The notes beneath the pieces were generated by a model, which was given only the letters and a program-made list of their open reading frames with translations, did not search any database and had not been told where the DNA came from. The position numbers and the translations under genes are program-made. Below are positions 1 to 11,756 of a DNA stretch of 64,000 nucleotides, piece after piece (positions within the stretch are counted from its first letter, which is position 1; the number at the start of each line of letters is the position of its first letter). Origin of the DNA: Bryum argenteum (lineage: Eukaryota > Streptophyta > Bryopsida > Bryales > Bryaceae); the NCBI GenBank assembly GCA_037043015.1, contig CM073327.1, positions 7,484,727 to 7,548,726 of the forward strand. The letters are read 5' to 3'.

Positions 1-60
1 TTGGATCAAATAAACTTCAACCAGAAAGTTTTCAAAAATCAATCGAAGATCGTACTCATA

Positions 61-302
61 AAAAATAATTCATGAGAAGAACCATTTTTGATTTCACATA
101 ACTAACTTAGGAGTTGTAAAACATGCTTTCCGTTTGATATCTCAAAATCAGAAGTCTCTAAACTAAAGTGCATGCCATGAATTCATACTTAATTGTGTGG
201 GCTAACAAGTTTTATTACACAAACTAGACTTGATTTGGGACACAACCCGAATGATTTCGTCAAAGACAGAGTCCAGATGAAGAAGTTATGGCTCTTCAAA
301 GT
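61..302. repeat. Dispersed repeat, copy 1 of 2
   Basis: About 240 bp that matches 49905-50113 in the same orientation with many small differences. Shared words include GTAAAACATGCTT, ATTCATACTT, AACTAGACTTGATTTG and GAAGTTATGGCTCTTCAAAG. Both copies end at the same point, after which the flanks differ (a minisatellite here, a GC-richer stretch there). No coding capacity is seen. The element class is unknown. Confidence 0.65.
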
Positions 303-365
303 GTAGAAAAACAACACTGGGGTGACTCATGAAGGCAAGAGGGCCCTCCTCGCCTAGTCACCAAT

Positions 366-504
366 GGGATGAGCTGGACGGACACGAAGAAGAAATGGGG
401 TGAGCTGGACGGACACGTAGGAGAAATGGGATGAGCTGGACGAACACGTAGGAGAGACGAGGTGAGCTGGACGGACACGTAGGAGAAATGGGGTGAGCTG
501 GACA
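366..504. repeat. 31-bp minisatellite in the LTD promoter region
   Basis: About four and a half tandem copies of a 31-bp unit containing GATGAGCTGGACGGACACG and GGAGAAAT. Copies begin near 366, 397, 428, 459 and 490 and differ by a few substitutions. The array ends about 120 bp upstream of the LTD start codon, so it lies in the promoter or the 5' leader. The antisense ORF across it is only the repeat read in frame. Confidence 0.85.
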
Positions 505-626
505 ACCACATCATACCATCCCACTTATCCATTCGCAATCCATTCCAAGCCTTTCGGTCGTCTCGCACCTCTCGACAAGCTCAACGATTTGCATTAGCAC
601 AAAAAATTTGTCATACTTCCCCAGCC

Positions 627-1860
627 ATGGCGTTGCTGCAGAGTGCCGCGCTGTCTGTGGCGACAACCTTCGCTTCCGCGGAAGCAAAGGCAACGTCGAG
701 CACTCTCAGGAGCTCCTTCACGAGCCACGGCGTCGGGAGAATCTCATTCAGTCGCCAGCTCAGAGTGCAGAATGGGAGCCGCGTCTCCGCTTGGTTCAAG
801 TTCGGCAAGAATGGCGCCGATTCCAAGTCCGCTGGAATCTACGGTAGCCAGAGCCGTGACGAATTCGACAAGGACGACGTCGAACAGGTTCTTTTTCCTT
901 AAACCCTACCTCGATGGAGTCTCTAGGGTTTCAAACAATCAATTTGCATGCTGGCTTTACTATCTTTCTTTTGAATGCCGTTCTCACATGTACGTACAAT
1001 CTGAAACTGAAATTGCAATTTTGACGCGGATCCTTTTATTAGGTCATGAAATTGCCGGTAGAGTCTTGCAATATTGTTACTGATCATGAGCTTCTTAGGA
1101 AAGGATAATAGCTACTCTTCACTCTTAATTCAATGAAACATTCGAATGTACTTGGTCGTCTTAAATCCATCTTCACGAGATTCTGAGCATGTGTATCTCA
1201 TTTGTCAATTAGGCGCTGTGCATGTTTTTCAGGCAGCGATTAGTTTTCACGAGTGATGTTTTACTATCTTTAGGTTGGCTTGTTTCAGTATTTCAATCAA
1301 TTGAGAATGCTTTTGTTGAATGCATCTAGCATATTCAGAAAATGTATGTGTTAAATTGTATCACTAACAGCTAAGAGAAACTGATAATTTGTAATGAGGT
1401 AATGAATTGCCGGTGTATTCAAGGCAAGATGTTACTGGTAAGAAGAGGATAATGACGTATCATTCTGAGCCTTAGATCAATTATACACATAGATGTACAG
1501 GAACGTCCAATTCCACTAGATGCTAAGCAATTGTTTGTTATAGAGAGTACTGTGTTTCATTTGTGAGTGATTTCTTACGATCTTAGCGTTGGCTTGTGAC
1601 AGTATTTCAACTACATGGGAATGTTGGCAACCGAAGGCACGTATGACAAGATGTATGCCCTACTAGACCAAGGCATTGCTGCAGTCGACATCCTTCTACT
1701 GATGGCAGCTGCAGAGGGAGATCAACCCAAGGTAGAGGAGCTGATCATGGCTGGTGCTGATGGCACAGTGAGGAATGCGGACGGTAAGACTGCAGTAGAC
1801 CTCGCAGCCAACGACGTGATTGAGGAGCTTATTGTGAAGAGCTTGAAGGCAAATGCGTGA
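627..1860 (+). CDS. LTD: LTD / GDC1, chloroplast ankyrin protein delivering LHCP to cpSRP
   Basis: Two exons, 627-887 and 1603-1860, joined in phase 0 with a GT donor at 888 and an AG acceptor at 1601-1602. They encode 172 residues. The N-terminal ~50 residues are rich in Ser, Ala and Thr like a transit peptide. Then come AWFKFGKNG, AGIYGSQSRDEFD and DVEQ|YFNYMGMLA across the splice, a signature I recognise from Arabidopsis LTD/GDC1. The C-terminal part (about residues 100-165) carries an ankyrin-like pair with DILLLMAAAEGD and MAGADGTVRNADGKTAVD. In Arabidopsis this stromal protein binds light-harvesting chlorophyll proteins leaving the envelope translocon and passes them to cpSRP43. Length and architecture match the family. 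The start at 627 is chosen because it opens the transit peptide. Frame-shifted ORFs over exon 1 are shadows. Confidence 0.93.
1251..1312 (+). repeat. Intronic partial duplicate of the LTD exon 2 acceptor region
   Basis: Inside the LTD intron, 1251-1312 resembles 1565-1624, which spans the real acceptor and the start of exon 2. Shared words are GAGTGAT, TTGGCTTGT, CAGTATTTCAA and GAGAATG/GGGAATG. The copy keeps a CAG|TATTTCAA junction but diverges where exon 2 encodes NYMGM. It could act as a decoy 3' splice site, or it may be only a relic of an old internal duplication. Confidence 0.55.
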
Positions 1861-3634
1861 TTATCAATAGAGTGCTGTTTTAGATTATTTATTAGACATT
1901 CGGATGGTTCATTGGGCTCCTCCCTGGATAGTTTTGATATCCACAATTTTGCTCCATTGACCATGTATACTACAACTTATCAATCGCTTTCGAACAAATT
2001 GAAATGAGGTTTCCCAGCTCGCAATTACCTACCTCAAAACTCAACCTTGATTATTCCACTATACATAGCCGAGTTCTATTTTATGTAAGTCTTATGTAGT
2101 GCATTTTAAGTTTGGTTTTCAATATGGCAGTAGTAGAGATTTTTGGTGCGTGATTTGACAATTGGCTTTCCAATTTGTACAGGACTTAGTCCATACTTTC
2201 CACATATTTCGTACTTGGTTTGCTAATGTTTGCTTGTAATCTTTGATGGAATCATGATTGCAAGAAAAAGAATCGAAATGGAAAGAAATGATGGAAACCA
2301 TATGCTTTTATTCAATGCTCAGTGTTCATGTCCTCTAACACTTGTGATGACAATAGGATGCCTATTTTACCTCCTGGTAGCAAATGTTCAAAATCTTGGC
2401 GAGGTCTTGATCTTATTGAAGGAAGAAGACTGTTCATAATCTTGATGAGGCTTTGATCATATTAAAGGAAGAAAGACTATAAAACTAGCTTATCAGAACT
2501 TATTTGTCCCAAATTAGAGATATTAATGAAAATTTGTTATATTGCATTGTTTCTAAGTTATAGGGTGCTTATTGAATTTAAGATCTCGTATTTTAATCTC
2601 AAGGTTTACAAACATGTTATGTTAATTTCAAGGTTTACAAACATGTAGTGATCTGTTTGTACTGTATATAGTATGAAATGGCGCTAAATATGGATTTTCG
2701 GCTTATTTCTGGACTTTGAAACATGGGCTTATTTCTGGACTTTGAAACATGGGGATCCACCTATCCATGACCTTAAAGTCTACATAGTTGAAGAATATAT
2801 TCATGAAACTAGATTCTAGAACCTTCATTTTTGCACATGTTGTTGTTAATTGTAGACTGTGGACCGTCCATATTGAGTTAAATATGTCATATGTGCTTTC
2901 ATGATTGTGACTGCTGCCTCATGAGGAGGTCTGCTTAGAAACATAGTAAAATTTAGTGAAGCAATCTATGCTTAGTTTTGCAATGGAAGAAAATTGTGTG
3001 GATGGGCAAAAATCACAAGTAATGGAGTGATACAAAAATTGGAACTTCTTAGTAAACAATGAGTATTGCCATGTTTTTGGTACTACTTTAAATCCTCTTC
3101 TTTTGCTCAAACAAACAATAGTGCACAATTACAGAGGTTGAAATTGGTTGTCTACTTTATCTTGTAAAGGTGAGCAACCTCAAAACAACCCTCTTTAGGT
3201 GTGTCATGCAACGTTCTAATTCTAACAAGCTCTAAAGTATGTAACTGTAGGATCTAGTATCTAACTTGTACGTGTACATGTATACCAATTCATGGATTCA
3301 AATTCCTCACCATTTGTGAGATCCTAACGTCCAAAGTTGAGAAGAAAGTTATTTTTTCATGTTGCAAAATGGCAAAGTAATGTTTTGGAGGCCAAAAAAT
3401 CCACTCTTGAAAGGAAATTTGACATGAGGCTCTTTGAATTCATGTTACTAGGTGTGTAAGAAATATGCCTATATAATTTTTACCCTCATAGAACCTATGA
3501 AACTTGCCTCATAGAGGTATGCTGAAATTCAAATACAAATGCTCATTTTCAATAATTAAAATTGCCATGTAAAAGATTATTGGTTCGAAAATCCAAATGG
3601 TGGTATTATGCCTTACTACCTTTTCCACTTGTAC

Positions 3635-3667
<33 letters not shown>
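3635..3667. repeat. Poly(A) run, 33 bp
   Basis: Uninterrupted A33 on the + strand after CTTGTACC. It may be the tail of an old retroposon inserted on the + strand, but no body can be delimited. Confidence 0.8.
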
Positions 3668-3669
<2 letters not shown>

Positions 3670-5515
3670 AGTTTCTTGAAAAAAAGGTAAGATCACAATT
3701 TTTGGTAAATTTCTGAAGTTACAGCAATTCAATTGATTTTGAACAGATCATGAGAATAAATGAGCATAGATACCGGCAGTTTGGGACAAATTTCAAACAA
3801 TGTTTTCAAACTTTAACCTTGAATATCTCCTAAAGTATGAGGAATTTTGAAGCATGAGATGACACATCGAAAAGCTCCAGAAGAACTCTTCAACCTACCA
3901 AAGGTTTCACCTTCATGCAGACTAGACTAAAACCAGTAAGTCAAAGGCTAACCAAAGTCCAACTGCCCCAATTTAGACCTCACTTACCGATCAAAACCTC
4001 ATTCTTCTTCTTTTCGTCAATATGTTTTTAAAAAAAAAATGTTATGCAGGTGCTTAAGCATGCACATAATTCAGAGCAAGAAACATGATGGTAGGATTAG
4101 AAAGTGGCCAACTTGGTGGAAAAAAAGACTTGGTATTTTGATATCTCGAAAACTGGAGCATGTAGATAAAGAAGCATAAGTTGCTGATATGCCCAACCTC
4201 AGACAAGTTAGTGTGCGGAGATGACAACAACGCCTACTTAGGTGCTTGGTAGGTGATAATCTCATGTGGCAGGCCCATCATCAAACATTCCTGAATGGAA
4301 GAATGTGCTCCCATGGTTGAGAATGGTGCCGCCCCACAATCTCCGGAGTGCTTGCATTCTACTGGAGATTATGCAGATTCTTTCTCCACAAACCAAGATT
4401 ATCCTGCGATTCGTAGATTTGGTAATGGAAGGAGAACAGAAACTCCAACCTATTTAGAGGCCGGCGTGAATAGAGTGTTCGTTTGACTTATCCTTGGAGG
4501 TCATTACATCAGTGGCGGGACTACTAATCCCTCTCATGGTGAACACTATGGTAGCTCCTACTTAGCCACTGGTGGCTTAGAGATAGGCGACATGGTATCT
4601 GCCTAAAGAGCTTTGAGATACCCGTACAACGAGGTACAAGGACCACCTACCATAGTTGGGTGTACTACACGGGCATGAGGAGTAGAACGCACGACTTCCT
4701 CATTGGGGGCCATGAGCCCTAATGACCAAGCCAAGGTTTTTGGTGCCATTTGGGAAATGGACATTTTACAATGAGCGCTTCCCAAAATGAGCAAGTCAAT
4801 ATATATCCTTTTTTGGGATTCTCATGAAGATGATTTTCAAAATTACATAGTAGTTTGATATGATAAGCTCTAGAAATATTTTGAGATTTTATCTCTACAT
4901 AGATTGAGAGATAATTATAATATGCTCATGAAAATTAGGAAGTTCATAAAGTTCATAATATCTTCATCGATAGACTTTGCCCATGCATTACGATTTCATA
5001 CACAAACGCATACCTCTTGGACTCTTCATTTGACTTGCACTTACAACACATATATAGTAAACTAAAATGACAGTGATTAATAACTTTTGAATGAATCATG
5101 GTGTTTGCAACCTCTCAAGCACTTGTGTACTAGTTATCAAGTTCTCATAAAACGTGACAATTCATAATTATTGCATCAGTTTTCTACCTCATGGGCGACT
5201 TTCTACCCCTCATTGCGTGTGTTACAAAATTTTAATAGTAGGCACTTCAAGGGGCCGCTCATGAATTGCCAATACTCGAAACATTTTGGCCTTCGAACTC
5301 CCTATGAAAAATTCATGGCCTATTTGTGTTTGGAGGCTTATAACATATGAATTGTACATCCAAATGAAGATTTTCAAAGTACACAACTTACTCAACATTT
5401 CTCTCATGTAAATATTTTTTTCAAAACTCTTCTTAAGTTTCATTAAAAAACTCCAATCGAAACAAAAAAATGGTTTCTAGGGACCAAAATGTAGATTTTG
5501 AAATACCACGAGGTC

Positions 5516-5603
<88 letters not shown>
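5516..5603. repeat. (AAT)n microsatellite, about 29 units
   Basis: A pure ATA/TAA trinucleotide array of about 88 bp followed by a short A run. It looks uninterrupted, so its length is probably polymorphic. Confidence 0.95.
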
Positions 5604-5611
<8 letters not shown>

Positions 5612-6224
5612 CCTTTAGCAATACTAGACTTTTATTTAAGTGCAATTTGAATAAGCCTAACAAGTCTTAATGTTTAATTATGTTGTAAATTCTCGTACCC
5701 TGACTCACATACACAGAAAGCTGACTTGGACGAGATATCTCGACCTTTATCGCCACTTCAGCAGGTCCAGGTTCACTGTATCTCCTTTTCTCATCCTCCA
5801 TTGGATGATATCCCGTACTCATCTAGATGAAAACCTACAATCTTCATCCTTCTTTGGATGGAACATTCGTCATTCTCATCCATCACGTCACTTCGGAATA
5901 AGGAAAGCGCTGGGAGCATGAGTGTCATATCGAAGAAGCGCAAGAAGCATCATTCTCGTTTAAGAATGTGCGATCTCTCCAATTGTGATATAAGTTCGTA
6001 AGGTCCGGAGAAGGAAGGATCATCTCTTTCATTGTTGCATAGAAATTCAAGGTATGTTGTAATTTTGACGATGGTATTGATTGTGACATTGAAGCTTTTT
6101 ATGATAATTATAGAATGCTTTGTTGAAGCTGGTTTGTAGGAATTGAGTTGAGTTTAAGTGTTGAATGTCCTAATTTCGAGCTGTGATCTGATTATAGAGA
6201 ATTTAGTTGCGGTGATCGAGAGCC

Positions 6225-7493
6225 ATGGGAGTGAGTTTGGAGTCGGAGTTTTTTGCGGAAGGCAAAGTGCCGGAGCAGCGAGTAGTAGAGGACGGAATTC
6301 CGTTTCCGCAAGTTTTGCAGCCGCGATTGCAGTCAGACTCGGCATCTCTTGTTGAGGCTATCTCCAGGAACAAGGCGTGGTTAGAGGGCGAGCTGTGGCG
6401 GAGTGGCGCAATTCTGTTCCGCGGTTTTAACGTCGCCACTGCGGCCGATTTCGATGCCGTCGTTAAAGCGTTTGATTATGAGGAATTGCCTTATGTCGGC
6501 GGCGCGGCGCCTCGATCGAGTGTAGTCGGCCGTGTTTTCACTTCGAACGAGTCGCCTCCGGACCAAAAGATTCCGTTTCACCATGAGATGGCTCAGGTAA
6601 ATCAAAATTTTGTTTGATGTAAAATGCTGCATAATTGCTCTGGACGACTGTACATATATTGATAAGTTTCTGTCTCAAATTATTCAGGTCCCTGAGTATC
6701 CTGGAAAAGTCTTCTTCTACTGTGAGATTGAGCCAGCGGAAGGAGGAGAGACACCTATTCTGCCAAGCCACTTAGCTTATGAAAGGATGGAGAAAGAGTG
6801 GCCTGAGTTTGTGCAGAAGCTTCTCAAAGACGGACTGCTCTATACACGCGTGCTCGGTGAAGGTGATGATCCTTCTTCGCCAATTGGACGCGGCTGGCAA
6901 TCCACCTTCTTGACAAAGGATCGCTTGGAAGCTGAGAAAAGGTTTGCCTTCAGTTCGCGCTTCTACATTCCGGTTGCTTATGCGACACAGATTCACATTC
7001 AGCAACTTTAAATCTTCAGAGAGTTTATCAACATAATCATTAATCGCTAATCGTATCATGCTATATTGCGAGTCTCTATGCACAAATCGAGCTCTTCGAT
7101 TGTCCTTACGGTTGATGGCATTGTGCGTACAGGGCATCGAAGTTAGGCATGCGTTTGGAGTGGCTAGCAGATGGAGTGAAAAGTGTATCAGGTCCAATTC
7201 CTGCAGTAAAAACCGATGAATTGCGGCATCGTCCAGTGTGGTTCAACAGCATGGTGGCAGCCTACACAGGGTGGGAGGATGCTCGGAATGATCCTGTTAA
7301 AGCGGTGAAATTCGGAGACGGTACACCTTTGCCTAAGGAAGCCGTCATGGCTTGCTTGCAAATCCTAGCAGAGGAAAGCGTGTCCATTCCATGGCGCCAC
7401 GGTGATGTGTTGTTACTGGATAACATTGCGGTACAGCATGCTCGCAAGTCGTTCATTCCTCCTCGCCGAGTCCTGGCCTCGCTTGCCAAGTGA
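6225..7493 (+). CDS. TauD/TfdA-family Fe(II) dioxygenase (clavaminate synthase-like)
   Basis: Three exons, 6225-6596, 6688-6941 and 7133-7493, all with GT/AG borders, encode 328 residues. The product matches Arabidopsis At3g21360-type proteins throughout: SGAILFRGF, PFHHEMAQ|VPEYPGKVFFYCE, GGETPILPSH, DDPSSPIGRGW, VWFNSMVAAYTGWED, and the end RRVLASLAK. The iron-binding triad is visible as H119-x-E121 in FHHEM and H311 in DNIAVQHARKSF. R320/R321 are candidates for the co-substrate carboxylate contact. The family uses Fe(II) and a 2-oxoacid to hydroxylate or oxidise small molecules. The substrate of the plant members is not known, so the clavaminate name should not be read literally. Exon 3 starts with the G that completes an Arg codon. 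The length equals the family norm and all introns are short, so the gene looks intact. Confidence 0.93.
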
Positions 7494-8145
7494 GTGCCTT
7501 AATCCTCTAGCTATGGTGTGAGATTAGGGGAACCACCAGCTTGGATAATGGAGCTGACCCAGAGTGTAAGTTCACCGCCATGCTTAGCTAGATAGTGAAA
7601 CTGTGACTCATTCTGATGAGCGCAGGGGTTGTTAAATCGATGTACATATTTGGTTATTGGGATGCATTCTTTTACGACAAATTATATCGCTTGATCGAAT
7701 GGTATGTGTACCGTCATAGAATTCATGTTTTGACTTCGTTATTCGTAGACCTTCATGATTTGTAGAATTGTTTACTGCTAAGATACGGTGAACAATGGAA
7801 TTGTGCATCATAACCAAAGCATCATGTTGTGAAGGTCATTTCAATATGGACATTCGAATGGTCAGAGATCTTGAAGCATAAATCAAATCGCTATCAATGA
7901 AATGTTAGGTACAAGGTTTAGATTAGTGAACATTAACTTGTATTGAACATGATTTTTAGTGGGTAATTTTGGTTTGTATTGAGAATGTTAAATTTAAACG
8001 CATGAAACATTTTTGTTGGAAAAACAAAGGAGGTTAATAGTAAAAGTTCTGTGTTATTTTTGGGCTCTAAACCACTTTGTTCTGTTTTGGTATACAATCT
8101 CAAAATTTCCAAAGTGTCATAAATGTAATTGAAGGTACTCACCCC
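7494..8145. other. Dioxygenase 3' flank, no gene seen
   Basis: Contains the presumed 3' UTR and AT-rich intergenic DNA. I see no coding or structural signal here. Confidence 0.5.
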
Positions 8146-8387
8146 CAATTCCCTTAAAATGGCATTATGCTGCTAAAATGGCAAACCCCAAATTGCAATT
8201 CAAAAATATGTGATATTATAGAATTTGAAGGTGATATCATGGAAAATGAGTGATATTGTATATAAAGGGGATATTACAAAAAAATATGGTTATATTACAC
8301 TTAGGATACACCAATTTGTATGCGTTCAAACGTAAGATTTGGTGTGACATTATGGTATTAAATGGAATAGTGCCATTCTAACTGAAT
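8146..8387. mobile_element. MITE related to the foldback at 19341-19455
   Basis: About 242 bp with ends that form an imperfect inverted pair: CAATTCCCTTAAAATGGCA on the left, and AGTGCCATTCTAACTGAAT on the right. The right end, reverse-complemented, continues into GTCACACCAAATCTTAC and matches the left arm of the palindrome at 19341. The interior is AT-rich and non-coding. This looks like the longer relative from which the short foldback was derived. Confidence 0.6.
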
Positions 8388-8692
8388 CAAGATAGTCAAA
8401 TCTTAAGTGTACAATTTTGCAATAGGCTTATTAAAATAATGTGGATCAGATTTGGAGCCTTTAGAACGTAAGATCATACTTCCTTTGTCTCTCATCTCTC
8501 ACCACTATAAAATAATACATTTTTTTGAATTTTCATTCCCTATAAGCCAATCACAATCTAGTAAATACCTGTGTCCTCCGGACACGAAAAAAATGATATA
8601 TTTGATTAATTTGTGAGTGAGGTCCTCCTTGTCGCCATTGGTGAGCTCCTTACACGTGTTTTTGAAAAAGTACCCCCTATCCCGGTCTCATT

Positions 8693-9850
8693 GCTTTTTA
8701 AGATTTATAGCATGTCATCCATTCCCTTTTTCTTGGTTTCCCGTGCTTTCCAAGATTCATAGAATGTACTCCATTCTATCGTTCTATCATTCCTAGTCTT
8801 CTGTCTTGGTTTCCATTCTCCATTTATTTGCTACTCGTTCCCTATCTCCAATCTCATGTTTCTTGTTTTCATCGTTTGATTCCCGTTCCCCATTCCACAA
8901 CTCCCCTTCTTGGTTTCCCATTCTCCATTATTTTTATTACTCGTTCCATACCTCCAATCTCATGTTTCTTGTTCCCATCCTTTGATTCAAGTTCCCCAAT
9001 CCCCATCCCACAACTCCCCTTCTTGGTTTCCATAATTTGTTCTCGGTTTCCATCATTTGTTCCTAGTTCGCATCATTCGTTCTTCGTTTGCACTGTTTGT
9101 TCTTGGTTTCCATCTCCTGTTCCCGGTTCCTAGTTTCCCTTCATTGTTTCTTTGATCTCCCATTCACTCCTTCTTTGCACTCACTTCCAAGATCCATATT
9201 CCTTGTCCCTTAGACTCCTTTTTATATTATTGAGATTTAATGAATACTTTATAACAATCTCCAAAATCCAAACTCCCGTTCCCAATTTCCATCTTATCTT
9301 CCCAGTCCCCCATCCTCCAACTCCTCTTGTTAGTTTCCATTATTTGTTCCTAGGGTCCCTATATTTTGTTCCCGGTTTCTAGTTCCCCTCACATAATCCC
9401 TTGATCTCCCGTTCACTCCTTCTTTGCTCCCATTCTTATGCTCTATATTCCTTGACCCTTCGACTCATTGTTAAATTATTAGAATCTAATAAACTCTTAA
9501 TAACAATAAAATACCACTTACGGAAACTCTTCAAAATCTTTAAAACTCTTCATGAGGTGTATATAGTCAGGGCCTGTTAGCTTTTTCGCCGCCTTTTTTG
9601 AAAACTTGGTAAATTTCAGCTTTTAGAAGGACTACGGGCTTTCTGATTGGCTCATAGAGAATGGAAATTCACAAAAACGTATTCTATTATAGTGTTGAGA
9701 GACGAGGCCAAAGAATAGAAACTAGGAAGGGGAATCTAGAGATAGAGAACGAATAACAAAAGCACTAAGAATGGGAAACTAGAACAGAAGACAAGGTACT
9801 GGGAACAAGGAAATGAGGGAACGGAGGACATGCTCTAAATCTTAAAAAGC
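8693..9850. mobile_element. 1.16-kb foldback element with pyrimidine-rich left arm
   Basis: The left end GCTTTTTAAGATTTATAGCA and the reverse complement of the right end, GCTTTTTAAGATTTAGAGCA, pair closely. The pairing continues with CATGTC(A/C)TCC(A/G)TTCCC. The left arm is a CT-rich stretch with internal tandem duplication: a unit of about 110 bp starting CATTCTCCAT occurs near 8813 and again near 8920, and a second pair starting TTGATCTCCC occurs near 9151 and 9403. The purine-rich right arm (about 9690-9850) is the inverted counterpart of part of it. No transposase is present. Confidence 0.6.
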
Positions 9851-11318
9851 AGCTATCTTAAACCCAAACATCTCCTTAAGTAGATTTTCTTTTGAATCTT
9901 GAGCTTTTAAGACTAACTTTCTTAATTCAAGGTACCATTTTAAAAGATTTACATGATAAATTTATAAATATAGATTTCCAATTGAAGTCACGTATCATTG
10001 TGTGAATCATTTGTGCCTTTACAAGAATTGTAAAGAGTTAGTTGAAGATTGCACACAGCATTGAAAGAGGTTGCAAGCTCATCACTTCTATTATGTAAGG
10101 CAAGTATTTTGTTTTGTCTTGTTTTGTGAGTGACATTAAGATCTTGGAAACTGCTAGCCGGATTGGAGCACATGAGGTGTTATTGGAAGCGGGTATTTTG
10201 TAGAGCTGTGGGCAACAATTGGATTGCAAAACGGGTATACATATCCCAAGATATTGAATTTCCAAAGAATTATGGCCCCCAGATCACCAAAAATTACAAA
10301 AATGACGTAATTTTAAATCTAGCAAAAAAACAATAGGGGCATGATTCTAATTGCAAAGTGGGCGCAACAACGAGGTGCGGGCATTATCAAATTGCAGATC
10401 GGGTCTCTAGATACCAAGATATTGGGTTTCAAAGTATTTATGGCCTTGGAAAATATTGGAAAAAACAATAAAATTACAAAAATGACCTAATTTTAGAAGG
10501 AGTGGAAAACCAAGAGGAACCCACGTGCACAAGAATTGCATCATTTGGAGCCTCATAAAAATTACTAAAGATACAAACGTGGACCTACAATCTAAGAACT
10601 ATGTCTTTTAGGAGAGTAGCATCCACTAGGACGGGCATGGTTGCAGGATTTATGCAAGCCTAGCAACACCGCACGTCATACTAATATTGATTTATGGTAC
10701 ACTACCCATCATGTCCAAATTCAACTTGTGCAGTCTTCATCATGCCCAAATTAAAAGCTGCACTATTCACCATGCCCAAATTAAAAGCTGCACTATTCAC
10801 CATGCCCAAATTCAAACGACTTTGGATTAGGGCATTGAGCAGTCCCTCATATGAACAAGGTCAACAACATAACATGAAAACCTCAAGAATAAGATGTTCT
10901 AAGTTCTCAAAACCTCAAATTTTCCGAAAGCATAGCAATGATTCAAGAGGCAACACTTAAGACTCATCACATCGGCTTGAATATCAATGAAAGCAATACT
11001 CAAGAGTACTTTAAGAAAATCATACTTTAAGAAGCATAAAACACTTGCAAGAATACGAAACCTGGACGTAAGCAAAAGCATACCGATAATCTTGTGAAGC
11101 AACAACCTAGGACGCTACAAGATTACAAAGCTAGCTGAGATTCGACTCGACGATTCAGAGCCTCAGCTCTAACAAAAGCATACAACGATAATTTGAGAGA
11201 CATACGAAAAGCATACGAAACTTCAGCATTAGCAAAAGCATACCGATAATTATACGGAGGAAAGATTACAAAGCTAGCTGAGATCGAGAGTACTCCATGA
11301 GTGCTGCTACCTCATCAT
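9851..11318. other. Intergenic with two small direct repeats
   Basis: 10709-10818 holds about four copies of a ~30-bp unit containing CATGCCCAAATTAAAAGCTG. Similar words occur inside the 362-bp TTAA MITEs near 21970-22015, so this is probably a relic of that family. 11056-11147 and 11215-11289 are direct repeats (AGCAAAAGCATACCGATAAT and GATTACAAAGCTAGCTGAGA), probably overlapping the PDI gene's 3' UTR. No gene is supported. Confidence 0.55.
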
Positions 11319-11756
11319 CTACAAATCAGCGGCGGATCCCTCCTTGGTGGCGTTAGCTAGGGCCTCGGCGTGCTCATTGAGCACGAAGGTCTTGAGCGAT
11401 TCAAGGTCACGGGCGCCCTGGTACTTCTTCACCTCCTCGCCGTTCCAGAACACCTTGAGAGTGGGGTAAGATCGAACCTCCGCTTTCGTGCACGTCGCCT
11501 TGCTGGTGGTACAATCCACGCTGCCCACTTCCACTCCTGCCTCGTCCGCTAACGCCTTCCCCAGCTGCTCCCATGTCGGTGCCATGTTCTTACAGTGCCC
11601 GCACCACGGCGCGTAAAACTTCACGAACCATAACGTGTCTTGCTCCTTCACCTTGTCCGCATACGTCGCATCTGTTAGCACCACCACATCCGCTTGCACC
11701 GCCATGATCGCCACACCCACCACGAGCACTAGCGCTAGAACCCTTGATGACACCAT
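11319..11756 (-). CDS. Small ER thioredoxin-like protein disulfide isomerase (PDIL5-1 type)
   Basis: An intronless minus-strand ORF of 145 residues from the Met at 11756. The frame is open to an upstream Met at 11810, but starting at 11756 places a clean signal peptide (VLALVLVVGVAIMAVQA) at the N terminus. One thioredoxin fold follows: WFVKFYAPWCGHCKNMAPTW with redox pair C52/C55, VGSVDCTTSKATCTKAEVRSYPTLKVFWNGEE containing the cis-Pro, and GARDLESLKTFV. Single-domain plant PDIL5-1 proteins have this layout and act in thiol oxidation and isomerisation in the secretory pathway. The C terminus ends SAADL rather than KDEL, so retention is unclear. The protein is acidic and Ala-rich at the end. 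The gene shares its 3' side with a direct repeat and has no close functional neighbour. Confidence 0.9.
   Translation of the reverse strand: MVSSRVLALVLVVGVAIMAVQADVVVLTDATYADKVKEQDTLWFVKFYAPWCGHCKNMAPTWEQLGKALADEAGVEVGSVDCTTSKATCTKAEVRSYPTLKVFWNGEEVKKYQGARDLESLKTFVLNEHAEALANATKEGSAADL

Larger units (their letters stand above)
1861..6224. other. Intergenic, no supported gene
   Basis: AT-rich DNA between LTD and the dioxygenase. The first few hundred bases should hold the LTD 3' UTR. A somewhat GC-richer patch at about 4260-4480 has overlapping short ORFs without recognisable motifs and may be a gene relic. The last ~250 bp should be the dioxygenase promoter and leader. A poly-A run and an AAT microsatellite are listed separately. 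Confidence 0.5.

Noticed and set aside
5670-5921. 83-residue ORF upstream of the dioxygenase
   Set aside because: No motif, atypical composition and a position in the likely promoter or leader.
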